Of a DNA stretch of 38,693 nt, positions 8,366 to 16,299 are shown in pieces. The stretch is from Edaphobacter aggregans DSM 19364 (GTDB taxonomy: Bacteria; Acidobacteriota; Terriglobia; Terriglobales; Acidobacteriaceae), in contig NZ_JQKI01000057.1 of NCBI RefSeq assembly GCF_000745965.1, positions 1 through 38,693 of the forward strand, written 5' to 3'. The notes beneath the pieces are model-generated. The model was not told the DNA's origin, made no database searches, and saw only the letters and a program-made list of their open reading frames with translations. Every line of letters begins with the position of its first letter. Positions within the stretch are counted from its first letter, which is position 1. The position numbers and the translations under genes were made by a program.

Positions 8366-8690
8366 AGCCTGGGTGTTCAGGTGCACCCCCGCGGGTCCGA
8401 CCGGAGACGTACTCCGGAGCGTAGTTGGCCATCCACTCCCTGGGAGAGAGCAGACAGAAGAGCCGAGGCTCTCCTGTCTGCTCCAAACGAGGAACAGTGC
8501 CACTAGTCCGGCGAACGCGGCCGGACCGCAGGGTGAGAGAGATGCTCGCGCAGGCGCAGGTTGCCTCGCGAGGGCCCGGGAAACGCAGAAGATCGGCCTG
8601 CCGCGTGTGCGGTAAATGCAGGAACCAGAAAAGGGCGGCCCGGCACTCGACTGCGTTTTGCGGGCAGCGATGATGCGCTTCAGGAGTCGC
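8366..8690. other. Hairpin-rich segment, candidate structured RNA
   Basis: No convincing gene is found in 8365-8942. The first 325 bases are dense in strong inverted repeats: GGGTG/CACCC from 8370, CCGGAG/CTCCGG at 8401-8417, 17-nt arms with one mismatch at 8448-8464 and 8467-8483 (GAGCAGACAG.../...CTGTCTGCTC), GTCCGGC/GCCGGAC at 8506-8526, and CTCGCG/CGCGAG in about 8545-8573. I compared it by eye with RNase P RNA, tmRNA, SRP RNA, 6S RNA and the c-di-GMP riboswitch and found none of their signature motifs. It could be an unknown RNA on either strand, the leader of the response regulator gene, or a cluster of REP-like hairpins. Bases 8691-8942 show nothing recognisable. Confidence 0.35.
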
Positions 8691-8942
8691 GACTGTGCAG
8701 CAGTCGAGCGTCTCTCAACTCAGATTGTCCGTAATACAGGCGAAAGACTCATCACCGATGTCCTCATACGTTGCGTGCGAGAACATCGTTAACGCTTGCC
8801 AAGAGTATGAAGACTTGAGCGGCTTGGCAATGGCGAAGTTAAGGCGAAAATGAGAAAGATTAGAACTTGCACATCCACCGGCGTGTGGAAGAGTGCGAAT
8901 TTGCTGGCGATTCATACGAGGCGCTTGTTGAAATCGCGTGCA

Positions 8943-9890
8943 TCACGGCAGGAAAAGGCGTCCCATTGCAACGGGAATGGTGCGGCCTCCGACGAACACA
9001 TCGGAGACGTTGCTGCCGGTGAGCGTTGCTGAGACGTAGAGGCGGCTCGGCCGGAGCATCTCGACTCCCTGCTCGATGACGATGGTCTCGCCACTGGCCG
9101 CTCGACCATGGCGCACGAGGTAGGCGATGGCAGGGCCGGCCGCCGATCCGGTGGCGGGATCTTCGCCGTTGTAGAACTGCATGCGGGCGTGCCAGTCGGC
9201 TCCGCTGCCTTCTTCGGCGCGTGTGAGGAAGTAGAAGAATTTCGCGTCGTACTGTTTGAGGTAAGCCTTCACCTGCGGGGTCTGCGGAACGGCGAGGCGA
9301 CGGGCGGCATCGAGCGAGCGCAGAGGGACGATGCAGAAGGGGTTGCCGGTGGAGACGGCCTGGATGGGAAGTCCGGCGTCGAGGTCGTCGAGCGGAAGCT
9401 GGAGGACGGCGGCGAGGTCGGCATGGTTCTGCGGGGCGCCGAAGACGGGGTCGTTCTGGCGCATGGTTCCGAAGACTCCATGCTCGGATGGCTTCGGTGG
9501 TGTGAAGCGCACAGGGATGGGACCGACGTTCAGATCGAGCGTGATGGTCTCGGCTCCACGCAGTGAGGGATGGTTCCAGTAGAGCCAGCTTGCGGTGCCG
9601 AGCGTGGGGTGGCCGGCGAAGGGCAGCTCCTCAGCGACGGTGAAGATGCGGACACGGACACCGTGGCGCTGCTCGACCTCAGGAGCACGCGGGAAGACAA
9701 AGGTCGTCTCCGAGAGGTTGGTCTCGCGTGCGAGCGACTGCATCTCGTCATCCGAGAGGCCGCGCGCGTCGCCGAAGACTGCGAGCTGATTGCCTTCGAG
9801 CGGGCGCTCGGCGAAGACGTCGACCTGGCAGTAGTCGAAGGCGACGTGGGCTGTGGAGGGAGGCTCGGATGAAATCGGCAGAGTTGACAT
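8943..9890 (-). CDS. PhzF family isomerase-like protein
   Basis: A 315-residue member of the PhzF/YddE family (diaminopimelate-epimerase fold, two similar halves). Motifs: VDVFAERPLEGNQLAVF near the N-terminus, NLSETTFVF with the family's catalytic Glu at residue 61, RIFTVAEELPFAGHPTLGTA, and GEDPATGSAAGPAIAYL in the second half. Phenazine PhzF isomerises dihydrohydroxyanthranilate, but most homologs, including this lone gene with no phenazine neighbours, have unknown substrates. A GAGGAG lies 7 nt before the ATG. Confidence 0.92.
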   Translation of the reverse strand: MSTLPISSEPPSTAHVAFDYCQVDVFAERPLEGNQLAVFGDARGLSDDEMQSLARETNLSETTFVFPRAPEVEQRHGVRVRIFTVAEELPFAGHPTLGTASWLYWNHPSLRGAETITLDLNVGPIPVRFTPPKPSEHGVFGTMRQNDPVFGAPQNHADLAAVLQLPLDDLDAGLPIQAVSTGNPFCIVPLRSLDAARRLAVPQTPQVKAYLKQYDAKFFYFLTRAEEGSGADWHARMQFYNGEDPATGSAAGPAIAYLVRHGRAASGETIVIEQGVEMLRPSRLYVSATLTGSNVSDVFVGGRTIPVAMGRLFLP

Positions 9891-10086
9891 GGCAAGCTCC
9901 TCGAACTATGGTTTTGGGTAGACCGCAAGTCAGGCCAACCTGCTTGATGCTAGCCCAGCTAGCCGCGGTACAAAAGATTGAAGCGAATGACGACGCCACC
10001 CAACACGACCTCGATGCGCTGTCGCTGTAGCCCGGCGAGGGTGTGCGGATGAGCGAATCGGAGTCGAGTCTCTTCGAGTAGCGCAG

Positions 10087-10125
10087 AACCCACCCGAGCC
10101 ACCGCGCAGGGTGGGTTTTCTCTTT
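10087..10125 (+). terminator. Rho-independent terminator with no gene upstream
   Basis: The perfect 9-bp arms AACCCACCC (10087-10095) and GGGTGGGTT (10109-10117) enclose a 13-nt loop and run into TTTTCTCTTT, the form of an intrinsic terminator on the plus strand. No plus-strand gene precedes it in 9891-10086, and the peroxiredoxin gene starts 60 nt later. It therefore ends either a small RNA or an early-terminated leader of the peroxiredoxin transcript. Confidence 0.7.
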
Positions 10126-10184
10126 GCGCCAATTGTTATCGATACATCTGAACTTGGGGTAGCACCCCGGAAGGCATAACTCAC

Positions 10185-10841
10185 ATGGCACTCCGAATCA
10201 ACGACGTGGCTCCAGACTTTACTGCCGAGACGACGCAGGGAACGATCAACTTCCATGAGTGGATTGGCGACAACTGGGCCGTGCTGTTCTCTCACCCAAA
10301 GGACTTTACACCCGTTTGCACGACGGAGCTGGGCGTGGTCGGCGCGCTGGAGCAACAGTTCGCCGCCCGCGGCGCGAAGGTGATCGGCCTGAGCGTCGAT
10401 CCGGTGGAGAACCACGGCAGGTGGGCCGAGGACATCAAGGAAGTGACCGGCTCAGCCGTGAACTATCCGATCATCGGCGATACCGACCTGAAGGTCGCCA
10501 AGCTGTATGACATGTTGCCGGGCGATGCGGGCGACAGCTGCGAGGGACGCACTCCCGCAGATAATGCGACGGTGCGCATGGTGTTCGTGATCGGCCCGGA
10601 CAAGCGCGTCAAGCTGCTGCTGGCTTACCCGATGACGACGGGCCGCAACTTCGACGAGATCATTCGCGTGCTCGACTCGATGCAACTGACGGCCAAGCAC
10701 AGGGTTGCGACGCCGGCGAACTGGAAGCAGGGCGAGGATGTGATCATCACCGGAGCAGTTTCGAACGAAGAGGCAGGCAAGATCTTTCCGGGCTACAAGA
10801 CGGTAAAGCCGTATCTTCGGACGACGGCGCAGCCTCAGTAA
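10185..10841 (+). CDS. 1-Cys peroxiredoxin (Prx6/AhpC-TSA family)
   Basis: A 218-residue thiol peroxidase that reduces hydrogen peroxide and organic hydroperoxides in the cytoplasm. The active-site stretch is HPKDFTPVCTTELG with the peroxidatic Cys at residue 45 and the supporting Thr at 42. The length, the VDPVENHGRWAEDI segment, the LLAYPMTTGRNFDEIIRVLDSMQL stretch and the C-terminal GYKTVKPYLR assign it to the Prx6 group, which usually has no resolving cysteine. GGAAGG lies upstream of the ATG. Expression may be controlled by the terminator-like hairpin at 10087-10125. Confidence 0.95.
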   Translation: MALRINDVAPDFTAETTQGTINFHEWIGDNWAVLFSHPKDFTPVCTTELGVVGALEQQFAARGAKVIGLSVDPVENHGRWAEDIKEVTGSAVNYPIIGDTDLKVAKLYDMLPGDAGDSCEGRTPADNATVRMVFVIGPDKRVKLLLAYPMTTGRNFDEIIRVLDSMQLTAKHRVATPANWKQGEDVIITGAVSNEEAGKIFPGYKTVKPYLRTTAQPQ

Positions 10842-10896
10842 GGTAGTCTGTTTGCACTGCGCTCCTCCGCCGCGTCCCTGCCCGGCGGAGTAAAGA

Positions 10897-10972
10897 GCAC
10901 CGATGGCGAAGTGGCTAACGCGCTGGTCTGCAAAACCAGTATTCGCGGGTTCAATTCCCGCTCGGTGCTCCA
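10897..10972 (+). tRNA. tRNA-Cys (GCA), CCA encoded
   Basis: The cloverleaf folds completely: acceptor strands GCACCGA and TCGGTGC, a D-arm in GCGAAGTGGCTAACGC, anticodon arm CTGGT-CTGCAAA-ACCAG with anticodon GCA, T-arm GCGGG-TTCAATT-CCCGC, discriminator T (the base expected for tRNA-Cys) and an encoded CCA at 10970-10972. The total is 76 nt. A GC hairpin (CTCCGCC/GGCGGAG, 10865-10890) sits between the peroxiredoxin gene and the tRNA. The integrase gene starts 95 bp downstream, so the 3' end of this tRNA is the probable attachment site. Confidence 0.97.
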
Positions 10973-11067
10973 ATCATTTCAATAACTTATGCCATTTCTG
11001 GCAAATTGATTAAAACCCCAAAAAACCCCATTGCTAGAATCTCATTAGCGATCAGGAGGTTTTTCGC

Positions 11068-12234
11068 ATGCTGAGCACGACCAAAGAGCGCTACCAGCAC
11101 GGGGCTATCCGCAAGGTAAAACGCGCGAAGGGCTTCGCGTGGGAATTCCGCTACTACGACTTCGACGACAGCGGCGCGCGCGTCCGTAAGGTTCAGACGT
11201 TCGATGCTTCGCTCTTCAAGACGGAGAAGGCAGTCCGTCAGCACCTCGCAGGGTTTCTCGTAAAGCTCAACCAGACGACGGAGTATGCCCGATCCTCAGA
11301 CATAACCTTCAACGCTCTTCTTGACCGTTACATCGACGAAGAGATGCCTGTCCGCCACTCCACCCGAGGCGGCTATCGCTCCATCATCAACAGACACATC
11401 CGCCCGAAGTGGGGGCCTTGGATCGTCTCCGAGATCCGCCCCGCTGATCTTCATGCATGGTTTCGGACTCTCGATCTCGCTCCCGTAACCCAGGGACATC
11501 TGCGGAGCCTGCTTCATAAACTCTTCGATCTGGCGACGCTTTGGGAGTACGTCTCCATCGATCGGCGCAATCCCGTCGAGATCGTGAAGATTCGCAACGT
11601 GACGAAGCGGCGTAAAGAATCCGTCGTCTTATCACCCGCTCAGTTCCGCGATGTCGTAAAACGCTTGCCGGAATACGTGAACTTGATAGCCATCACCATG
11701 GGCTGCCTCGGACTGCGTGTCAGCGAAGCCCTAGGCTTGAAGTGGGATGATTTCGATTGGAAACATCAGACTGTAACGATCGGTCGGAGTGCATACCGAG
11801 GCTCGATCGATGAGACCAAGACGGTCGCATCAAAGTCAAAGCTCCCGGTTCATCCGGCGCTGGCGAAGCTGTTGCTGGCCTGGAGACAGAAGTGCGAAAC
11901 GGAAGCGGAACCACTCAACAAAGATCAGACAATGCCGCTTGAATGGGTGTTCGCGAATCCCGAGACTGGAATGCCCTATCACTCCCCGTCTCTACAACAA
12001 CGCTGGATACGGCCTGCAGGCGAAGCTATCGGCGTGCACGGATTGGGGTTCCATTCTCTGCGCCACTCCTACCGTTCGTGGCTTGACGCTGCCGGCATCG
12101 CGCCTGGCATTACGAAGGACCTCATGCGCCATTCCGCGATTTCGACGACATTCAACGTGTACGGAAAGGCCCTCTCACCGGAAAAGCGAGAGGCCAATAG
12201 CAAAGTAGTTGAAATGCTGCTGGCGCAGGTTTAG
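11068..12234 (+). CDS. Tyrosine-recombinase integrase of a tRNA-Cys island
   Basis: A 388-residue phage/island type integrase. An arm-type DNA-binding N-terminus (to about 75) and a SAM-like core-binding domain (about 78-170) precede the catalytic domain (about 185-388). Catalytic residues visible: Arg217 in CLGLRVSEALGLKW, a Lys in the KSKLPVHP turn (256 or 258), HSLRH at 329-333, His355 in LMRHSAIS and the nucleophile Tyr365 in FNVYGKA. AGGAGG stands 8 nt before the ATG. Being next to tRNA-Cys suggests it inserted the DNA to its right. Its stop overlaps the stop of the convergent excisionase-like gene. Confidence 0.95.
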   Translation: MLSTTKERYQHGAIRKVKRAKGFAWEFRYYDFDDSGARVRKVQTFDASLFKTEKAVRQHLAGFLVKLNQTTEYARSSDITFNALLDRYIDEEMPVRHSTRGGYRSIINRHIRPKWGPWIVSEIRPADLHAWFRTLDLAPVTQGHLRSLLHKLFDLATLWEYVSIDRRNPVEIVKIRNVTKRRKESVVLSPAQFRDVVKRLPEYVNLIAITMGCLGLRVSEALGLKWDDFDWKHQTVTIGRSAYRGSIDETKTVASKSKLPVHPALAKLLLAWRQKCETEAEPLNKDQTMPLEWVFANPETGMPYHSPSLQQRWIRPAGEAIGVHGLGFHSLRHSYRSWLDAAGIAPGITKDLMRHSAISTTFNVYGKALSPEKREANSKVVEMLLAQV

Positions 12235-12503
12235 CTGGCCTCAAGCCACTCTTTGAGACGCTTCTCGGAGAAACGCCAGAGTCGCCCCACTCGGCGTCCT
12301 GGGACCTTGTCGGCGATAGCCATGAGCCGCAGCGTCTTCGGGTGGCAGTGTAGAACTGCGGCCGCCTGTTTCAGATCCAATGTCTCGGGATACATGGCCT
12401 CCCGCTCTCGAGCTTCCGCTCGCCGCATCAACGGAAGCGCGGTGACGAATCCATTCGTTTCATCCGCGACCGCGCGGGACACAGGCTTCTTCAGATCGAT
12501 CAT
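12231..12503 (-). CDS. Excisionase-like helix-turn-helix protein
   Basis: A protein of about 90 residues whose second half (LDLKQAAAVLHCHPKTLRLM, then GRRVGRLWRFSEKRLKEWL) is the winged helix-turn-helix of the MerR/excisionase type (HTH_17). This fits a recombination directionality factor for the neighbouring integrase, with which it shares a tail-to-tail stop overlap; that role is inferred. GGAGG is 10 nt before the ATG at 12503, which I prefer to the GTG at 12509. A longer-than-usual N-terminal tail of about 40 residues is not recognised. Confidence 0.75.
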   Translation of the reverse strand: MIDLKKPVSRAVADETNGFVTALPLMRRAEAREREAMYPETLDLKQAAAVLHCHPKTLRLMAIADKVPGRRVGRLWRFSEKRLKEWLEAS

Positions 12504-12741
12504 TTGCACTGATCCTCCATGTGGAAAGCATGGTCATTTCTGTGGATTCTTGTCCAATTATTTTTCGGGAAGGTCTAATTCCAAATCGTCTAAATGTGGT
12601 AGGTGTGCGCTTGCCTCCCGTCTCTTCATTTTGTAAATTGGATTGCAAAGTGAAAGCGTTGTAGCCCTTTCCTTAGCAGCGAGCCCGCCTTGGATGAGCC
12701 GAGATTTCCCTGTGTAGAGCTTCTCGGAAGGGAGTGTTTCC

Positions 12742-13695
12742 ATGTCATCCGCCGTCGACCTTCGTCTTCAATATGCCGCCGTCGCGCTCGCCGAGGAATT
12801 GAATTATGCGCGCGCTGCAGACCGACTTCACATCACCCAATCTGCCCTGACAAAGCAGATCCGAGAGCTTGAAGATCAGGTCTCTGTTGCACTGTTTGAG
12901 CGAGACAAGAAACACGTATCCCTTCTGCGTGCAGGAGAAGCTTTCGTGGAAGAAGCAAGACTGGCCATACTTCACAGCGAACGGGCAATGTATGCGGCCA
13001 AGTCCTGCGGAGAAATTGATCTCCGTTCTCTCACAATCGGACGCTCGCCATACGTTTGGATTGAATTCGTAAATCGCCTGTTCTCGATCGAACTTCCGCT
13101 GTATCCGCAGCTGGCTATCCAGCTTGAAAGCGCCTTTTCGCCGAACCTGGCTCGCTCTGTGCTAAACGGTTCGATTGATCTTGCTATTGCTATCGGAATT
13201 CCCGAACATCGAGGGCTAACGACGGTAGAACTTCGGCGCGATCCTCTATACGTTGCGCTCTCCCCAACTCATCCTGCGGTGAAGCAGGAGAGCGTGTACC
13301 TTCGCGAGCTTGATGGATACTCTTGGGCTCTCTTTGCGCGGAATCTCCACCCGTGGATGTACGACTCCATATTGGCGATTATTCGCCAAGAGAGATTGCA
13401 ACCACGACGCTTGCTCCCCATCACGACTCCGCATGAGGGAGTTGCGCTTGTTGAATCCCACGATGCAATCTCGTTCCTATGTCACGGATCGTTGGAGCAA
13501 TTGGGTGGAAGAGATGCCGTCTTCAAACCTTTGGCAGATGAGAGTTTAAGGTTTTCAACCAGTTTGCTCATCCGGGCGACAAACACCTCAAAACTTGCCG
13601 AAAGCTTCGCTCGTAGCTATATCAAATCGATCCGCCGGAAGGACTCCATTCAAAAGGAATTCTCTTGGGACCTCCCCTTTCAGAAGGCGTCGTAA
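12742..13695 (+). CDS. LysR family transcriptional regulator
   Basis: A 317-residue LysR regulator. The N-terminal winged helix is clear (AEELNYARAADRLHITQSAL, then TKQIRELEDQVSVALFER, residues about 15-65), followed by a linker helix and the two-lobed inducer-binding domain (about 90-290) with the family's SPTHP, GLTTVELRRDPLYV and VALVESHDAISFLCHG stretches. AAGGGAG lies 8 nt before the ATG. It is not divergent from an obvious target: the sugar dehydrogenase operon to its right is convergent, so its regulon is unknown. The preceding 230 bp (12510-12741) show no gene. Confidence 0.93.
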   Translation: MSSAVDLRLQYAAVALAEELNYARAADRLHITQSALTKQIRELEDQVSVALFERDKKHVSLLRAGEAFVEEARLAILHSERAMYAAKSCGEIDLRSLTIGRSPYVWIEFVNRLFSIELPLYPQLAIQLESAFSPNLARSVLNGSIDLAIAIGIPEHRGLTTVELRRDPLYVALSPTHPAVKQESVYLRELDGYSWALFARNLHPWMYDSILAIIRQERLQPRRLLPITTPHEGVALVESHDAISFLCHGSLEQLGGRDAVFKPLADESLRFSTSLLIRATNTSKLAESFARSYIKSIRRKDSIQKEFSWDLPFQKAS

Positions 13696-13941
13696 TCGTC
13701 GGATTCTCCTGCAACACGTGGACGGATCACATCCCAGAATTAGGATTCATTTGCAGCTATCGCTGTTTAAAAGATCACCGTCCCAACAACCACAACGTCC
13801 TTCTTTGATAGCCGAAGGAGCCCATCGTGTTGAGGTAATCGCCAGGCTTGCAAAAGCTGCCCTGGGGGCCGAGGGCGTTTTAGCTTCCGGATTGGCCGTC
13901 AGATCGGCATAGGGGCGGCAGTCCACCTGCCGACCGCCGAG
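13696..13941. other. Non-coding stretch before the intron relic
   Basis: No gene is supported here. The only structure seen is a hairpin, GGCAG/CTGCC at 13917-13931 framed by GGCGG and CCGCC, directly beside the intron relic end. Some plus-strand frames stay open but resemble nothing I know. Confidence 0.5.
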
Positions 13942-14009
13942 TAGGCCCGGGGAATTTCACCCCGAGCCTCTCACAGAACCGGACTTAAACCTCTCGGCTT
14001 ATCCGGCTC
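13942..14009 (-). ncRNA. Group II intron relic: domains V and VI only
   Basis: Read on the minus strand, 14009-13976 is a textbook 34-nt domain V. An 8-bp lower helix (GAGCCGGA with TCCGGTTC) starts with the catalytic AGC triad; a 2-nt AG bulge follows on the 3' side; and a 6-bp upper helix TAAGCC/GGTTTA is capped by a GAGA tetraloop. Next comes TGTGAGAG and a domain VI stem GGCTCGGGG/CCCCGGGCC around TGAAATT, ending near CCTACTC. This is the usual 3' end of a bacterial group II intron. No reverse transcriptase or domains I-IV precede it, since the zinc dehydrogenase gene lies within 71 bp, so it is a dead 3' remnant. Confidence 0.88.
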
Positions 14010-14020
14010 GTGCCACCCAC

Positions 14021-14038
14021 GGAAGACTGCCGTCTTCC
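14021..14038. terminator. Hairpin downstream of the sugar dehydrogenase operon
   Basis: A perfect GGAAGAC-TGCC-GTCTTCC palindrome lies 42 bp beyond the zinc dehydrogenase stop. It may end that operon on the minus strand, but no T-run follows, so the terminator role is tentative. The rest of 14010-14079 is unremarkable. Confidence 0.4.
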
Positions 14039-14079
14039 ACCGACATCGAGTTCCTCCGTCCGTCTCTTGAAAAACGGGA

Positions 14080-15087
14080 TCAAGCGTTGACCTGAACCAT
14101 AATTTTCGTGATCTTCGATGGTTCAGCCGCCCAGAGAGCAATGCTTCCGGGTGCGTCGTCCAAATTCACCACTGCGCTGATAGCGCGTTCAGCCGGGAAT
14201 GTACCTGACTCGAGCAGAGAGATAACCGCTCCAAAATCCTCGGGCAGCGCGTTTCGAGAACCGAGGATATCCAGTTCCTTCTGTACAAATAATTTTGTCT
14301 CGTAAGCCACCGGCCGCTTCGCGTAACCGATGTATACGACACGTCCTGTGAAGGCTACTTGTTCCACAGCAGCTTGGAAAGTCTCGGGCAGCCCAATCGC
14401 CTCTATAATCACGTCCGGCCCCCGACCATTGGTAATCTCTTTCAACCTCTTGGTCGCGTTGCAGCACTTCGTATTTATTACGTGAGCGGCTCCTGCTGAC
14501 CGAGCAACGTCAAGTTTGTCGTCATCCTGATCGATCGCAATTGTGTGCGCTCCTCGGAAAACTGCTCCAGCGACTGCGCCTAATCCGACGCCGCCGCATC
14601 CATATACAGCCACGGTATCTTGCTCTGACACCCGACCGCGTGCAACACCATGGAACCCGACAGTAAGCGGTTCGACGAGACATAGCTCTTGTATTGAGAG
14701 AAGCGTTGAAGTATAAAGCTTCTCTTCCGGGACACGAATCCATTGGACAAGCGCACCATCCCGCTGCACACCGAAGGTCTCGTTGGATTGACACGCGTTG
14801 AAGCGTTGATTCCTGCAAGCGCCGCATCGGCCGCAATGTGTATACGGCGAAACCGTGACTTTCGTACCAGGCGCGTGGCGGGTACCGCCTTCCATCACCG
14901 TCGCAGCAATCTCATGGCCTGGAATTCTAGGGTAGGTGACCATGGGATTGTTGCCGCGGTAGCTATTCAAGTCCGAGCCACAGAGCCCGACCATTTCTAC
15001 CCGCAACAACACGCCTTCCCCGTCTGTCGGCTCGGGTACATCAATGATCGTAAGATTTCCTGGCGAAAGCATCGATAACGCTCTCAT
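14080..15087 (-). CDS. Zinc-dependent sugar/polyol dehydrogenase (MDR family)
   Basis: A 335-residue medium-chain NAD(P)-dependent alcohol dehydrogenase of the threonine/sorbitol/L-galactonate dehydrogenase branch. Catalytic zinc ligands are visible: Cys36 in GLCGSDL, and His58-Glu59 in IPGHE. The structural zinc site has four cysteines at 85, 88, 91 and 99. The Rossmann motif is VYGCGGVGLG near residue 165. In this cluster it could oxidise an intermediate of deoxy-sugar breakdown such as 2-keto-3-deoxy-fuconate, or act on an aldonate; the substrate is inferred only. It is the last gene of a three-gene operon, 78 bp after the aldo-keto reductase gene. Confidence 0.9.
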   Translation of the reverse strand: MRALSMLSPGNLTIIDVPEPTDGEGVLLRVEMVGLCGSDLNSYRGNNPMVTYPRIPGHEIAATVMEGGTRHAPGTKVTVSPYTHCGRCGACRNQRFNACQSNETFGVQRDGALVQWIRVPEEKLYTSTLLSIQELCLVEPLTVGFHGVARGRVSEQDTVAVYGCGGVGLGAVAGAVFRGAHTIAIDQDDDKLDVARSAGAAHVINTKCCNATKRLKEITNGRGPDVIIEAIGLPETFQAAVEQVAFTGRVVYIGYAKRPVAYETKLFVQKELDILGSRNALPEDFGAVISLLESGTFPAERAISAVVNLDDAPGSIALWAAEPSKITKIMVQVNA

Positions 15088-15165
15088 GAATGGTCCTCTC
15101 TGTTGCAGATGTCCACACCCCGTAATTCGGCGATGGGTACAGTGAATTGGTAATCAAGATGAGAT

Positions 15166-16194
15166 TTATTCCCAGCAACCTAGGGTGGATTCCACCGTCG
15201 CTGAGGATCCGTATTGATCTGCAGCCTCATCGTGATCCATGAAGATCAGGCTCCGATCAAAGACACCATCTTGGTTTTGTGGCCTGCCCTGGGACCACAC
15301 AGTGTTATACACAGGGGAAATCGCTTCGGTGATCGTAGCTAGTAGGTCATCGTCCGGTTGAAACTCAAGTGCAGTGCAGCTACTTGCAACCTGCGACACG
15401 TCAGCCATTCCTACGAGCGTGCTCGCGACCATTGGATGTTGAAGGCATCTCCATACAGCGACCGTTGCTGGGTCTACCTCTCTCTTCTGGCACGCCGATT
15501 TCACATCAGCGGCAGCCACGCGAACAGATTGAGGGGCAGGATGCCAGTCAGGAATTGAACTGCCGATCAAGCCCATGTGCAGAGGGGACGCGTTGATCAA
15601 GCCCACGCCATTAGCCTTCGCGACCGGCGTCAGGCGAATGTCCATGTCGTCGGCAAACAAATTCCAACGGCAGTAGTTGAGCACGGTATCCAAGGGAAAG
15701 CTCTGCACGACGCCTGCAAGTAAACCAGACCAGTATCCCGTTATGCCAATAAAACGCGCTTTTCCTTGACGCTTTAGCTCAGCAAGAGCGGGGAGCGCCT
15801 CGTGAATCACTTGTTTAACATCCCCGAATTCAATGTCATGTAGCTGCAGTAAATCGACGGCGTCAGTTCGCAGCCTTCGCAGAGAAGCCTCTAACCGCGA
15901 GGTGATGCCTCCAGCCGAAAAGTCGAAGTCATCTACATCGCAGCGTCCGCATTTGGTTGCAAGCACAACCTCCTGTCGATGCGGTGTCAAAGCGGTCCCA
16001 AGGCGTTCCTCTGCTAGGCCCAAACCATAATAAGGAGATACATCGAAGAAGTTGATGCCCTTATCGATCGCGGCATCAATCAATACGGAATCGCTAGAGG
16101 AAGAAATGGTTCCAAATACATTCCCCAACGGCGAGGCTCCAAAGCCGATGACGGAAATGGAGACTCCGGTATTTCCAAGGATCCGATATCGCAA
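15166..16194 (-). CDS. Aldo-keto reductase, L-fucose/L-galactose dehydrogenase-like
   Basis: A 342-residue NAD(P)-dependent aldo-keto reductase. The tetrad is Asp51 and Tyr56 in NFFDVSPYYG, Lys81 in ATKCGR and His119 in LLQLHDIEFGD. The stretches GFGASPLGNVFG, FDFSAGGITSRLEASL, ARFIGITGYWSG and GLINASPLHMGL follow plant L-galactose dehydrogenase and bacterial L-fucose (D-threo-aldose) 1-dehydrogenases closely. The expected reaction is oxidation of L-fucose to L-fucono-lactone. It sits between a 6-deoxyhexose mutarotase gene and a zinc dehydrogenase gene, which supports that role. It could still be a general aldose dehydrogenase. Confidence 0.88.
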   Translation of the reverse strand: MRYRILGNTGVSISVIGFGASPLGNVFGTISSSSDSVLIDAAIDKGINFFDVSPYYGLGLAEERLGTALTPHRQEVVLATKCGRCDVDDFDFSAGGITSRLEASLRRLRTDAVDLLQLHDIEFGDVKQVIHEALPALAELKRQGKARFIGITGYWSGLLAGVVQSFPLDTVLNYCRWNLFADDMDIRLTPVAKANGVGLINASPLHMGLIGSSIPDWHPAPQSVRVAAADVKSACQKREVDPATVAVWRCLQHPMVASTLVGMADVSQVASSCTALEFQPDDDLLATITEAISPVYNTVWSQGRPQNQDGVFDRSLIFMDHDEAADQYGSSATVESTLGCWE

Positions 16195-16299
16195 TTTGTT
16201 TCAATCTCCATTGATTTACCGCATAGTGAATGATTTACTGACCAAATACTACCTGCATCACTAGCCCTGTTCCAGCTGATATATCTTGGTCAACGATCG

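Noticed and set aside
8366..8690. RNase P RNA, SRP RNA, tmRNA, 6S RNA or c-di-GMP riboswitch
   Set aside because: The region has strong hairpins and, on the minus strand, a GGCAAACC reminiscent of the c-di-GMP riboswitch, but none of the diagnostic conserved cores was found.
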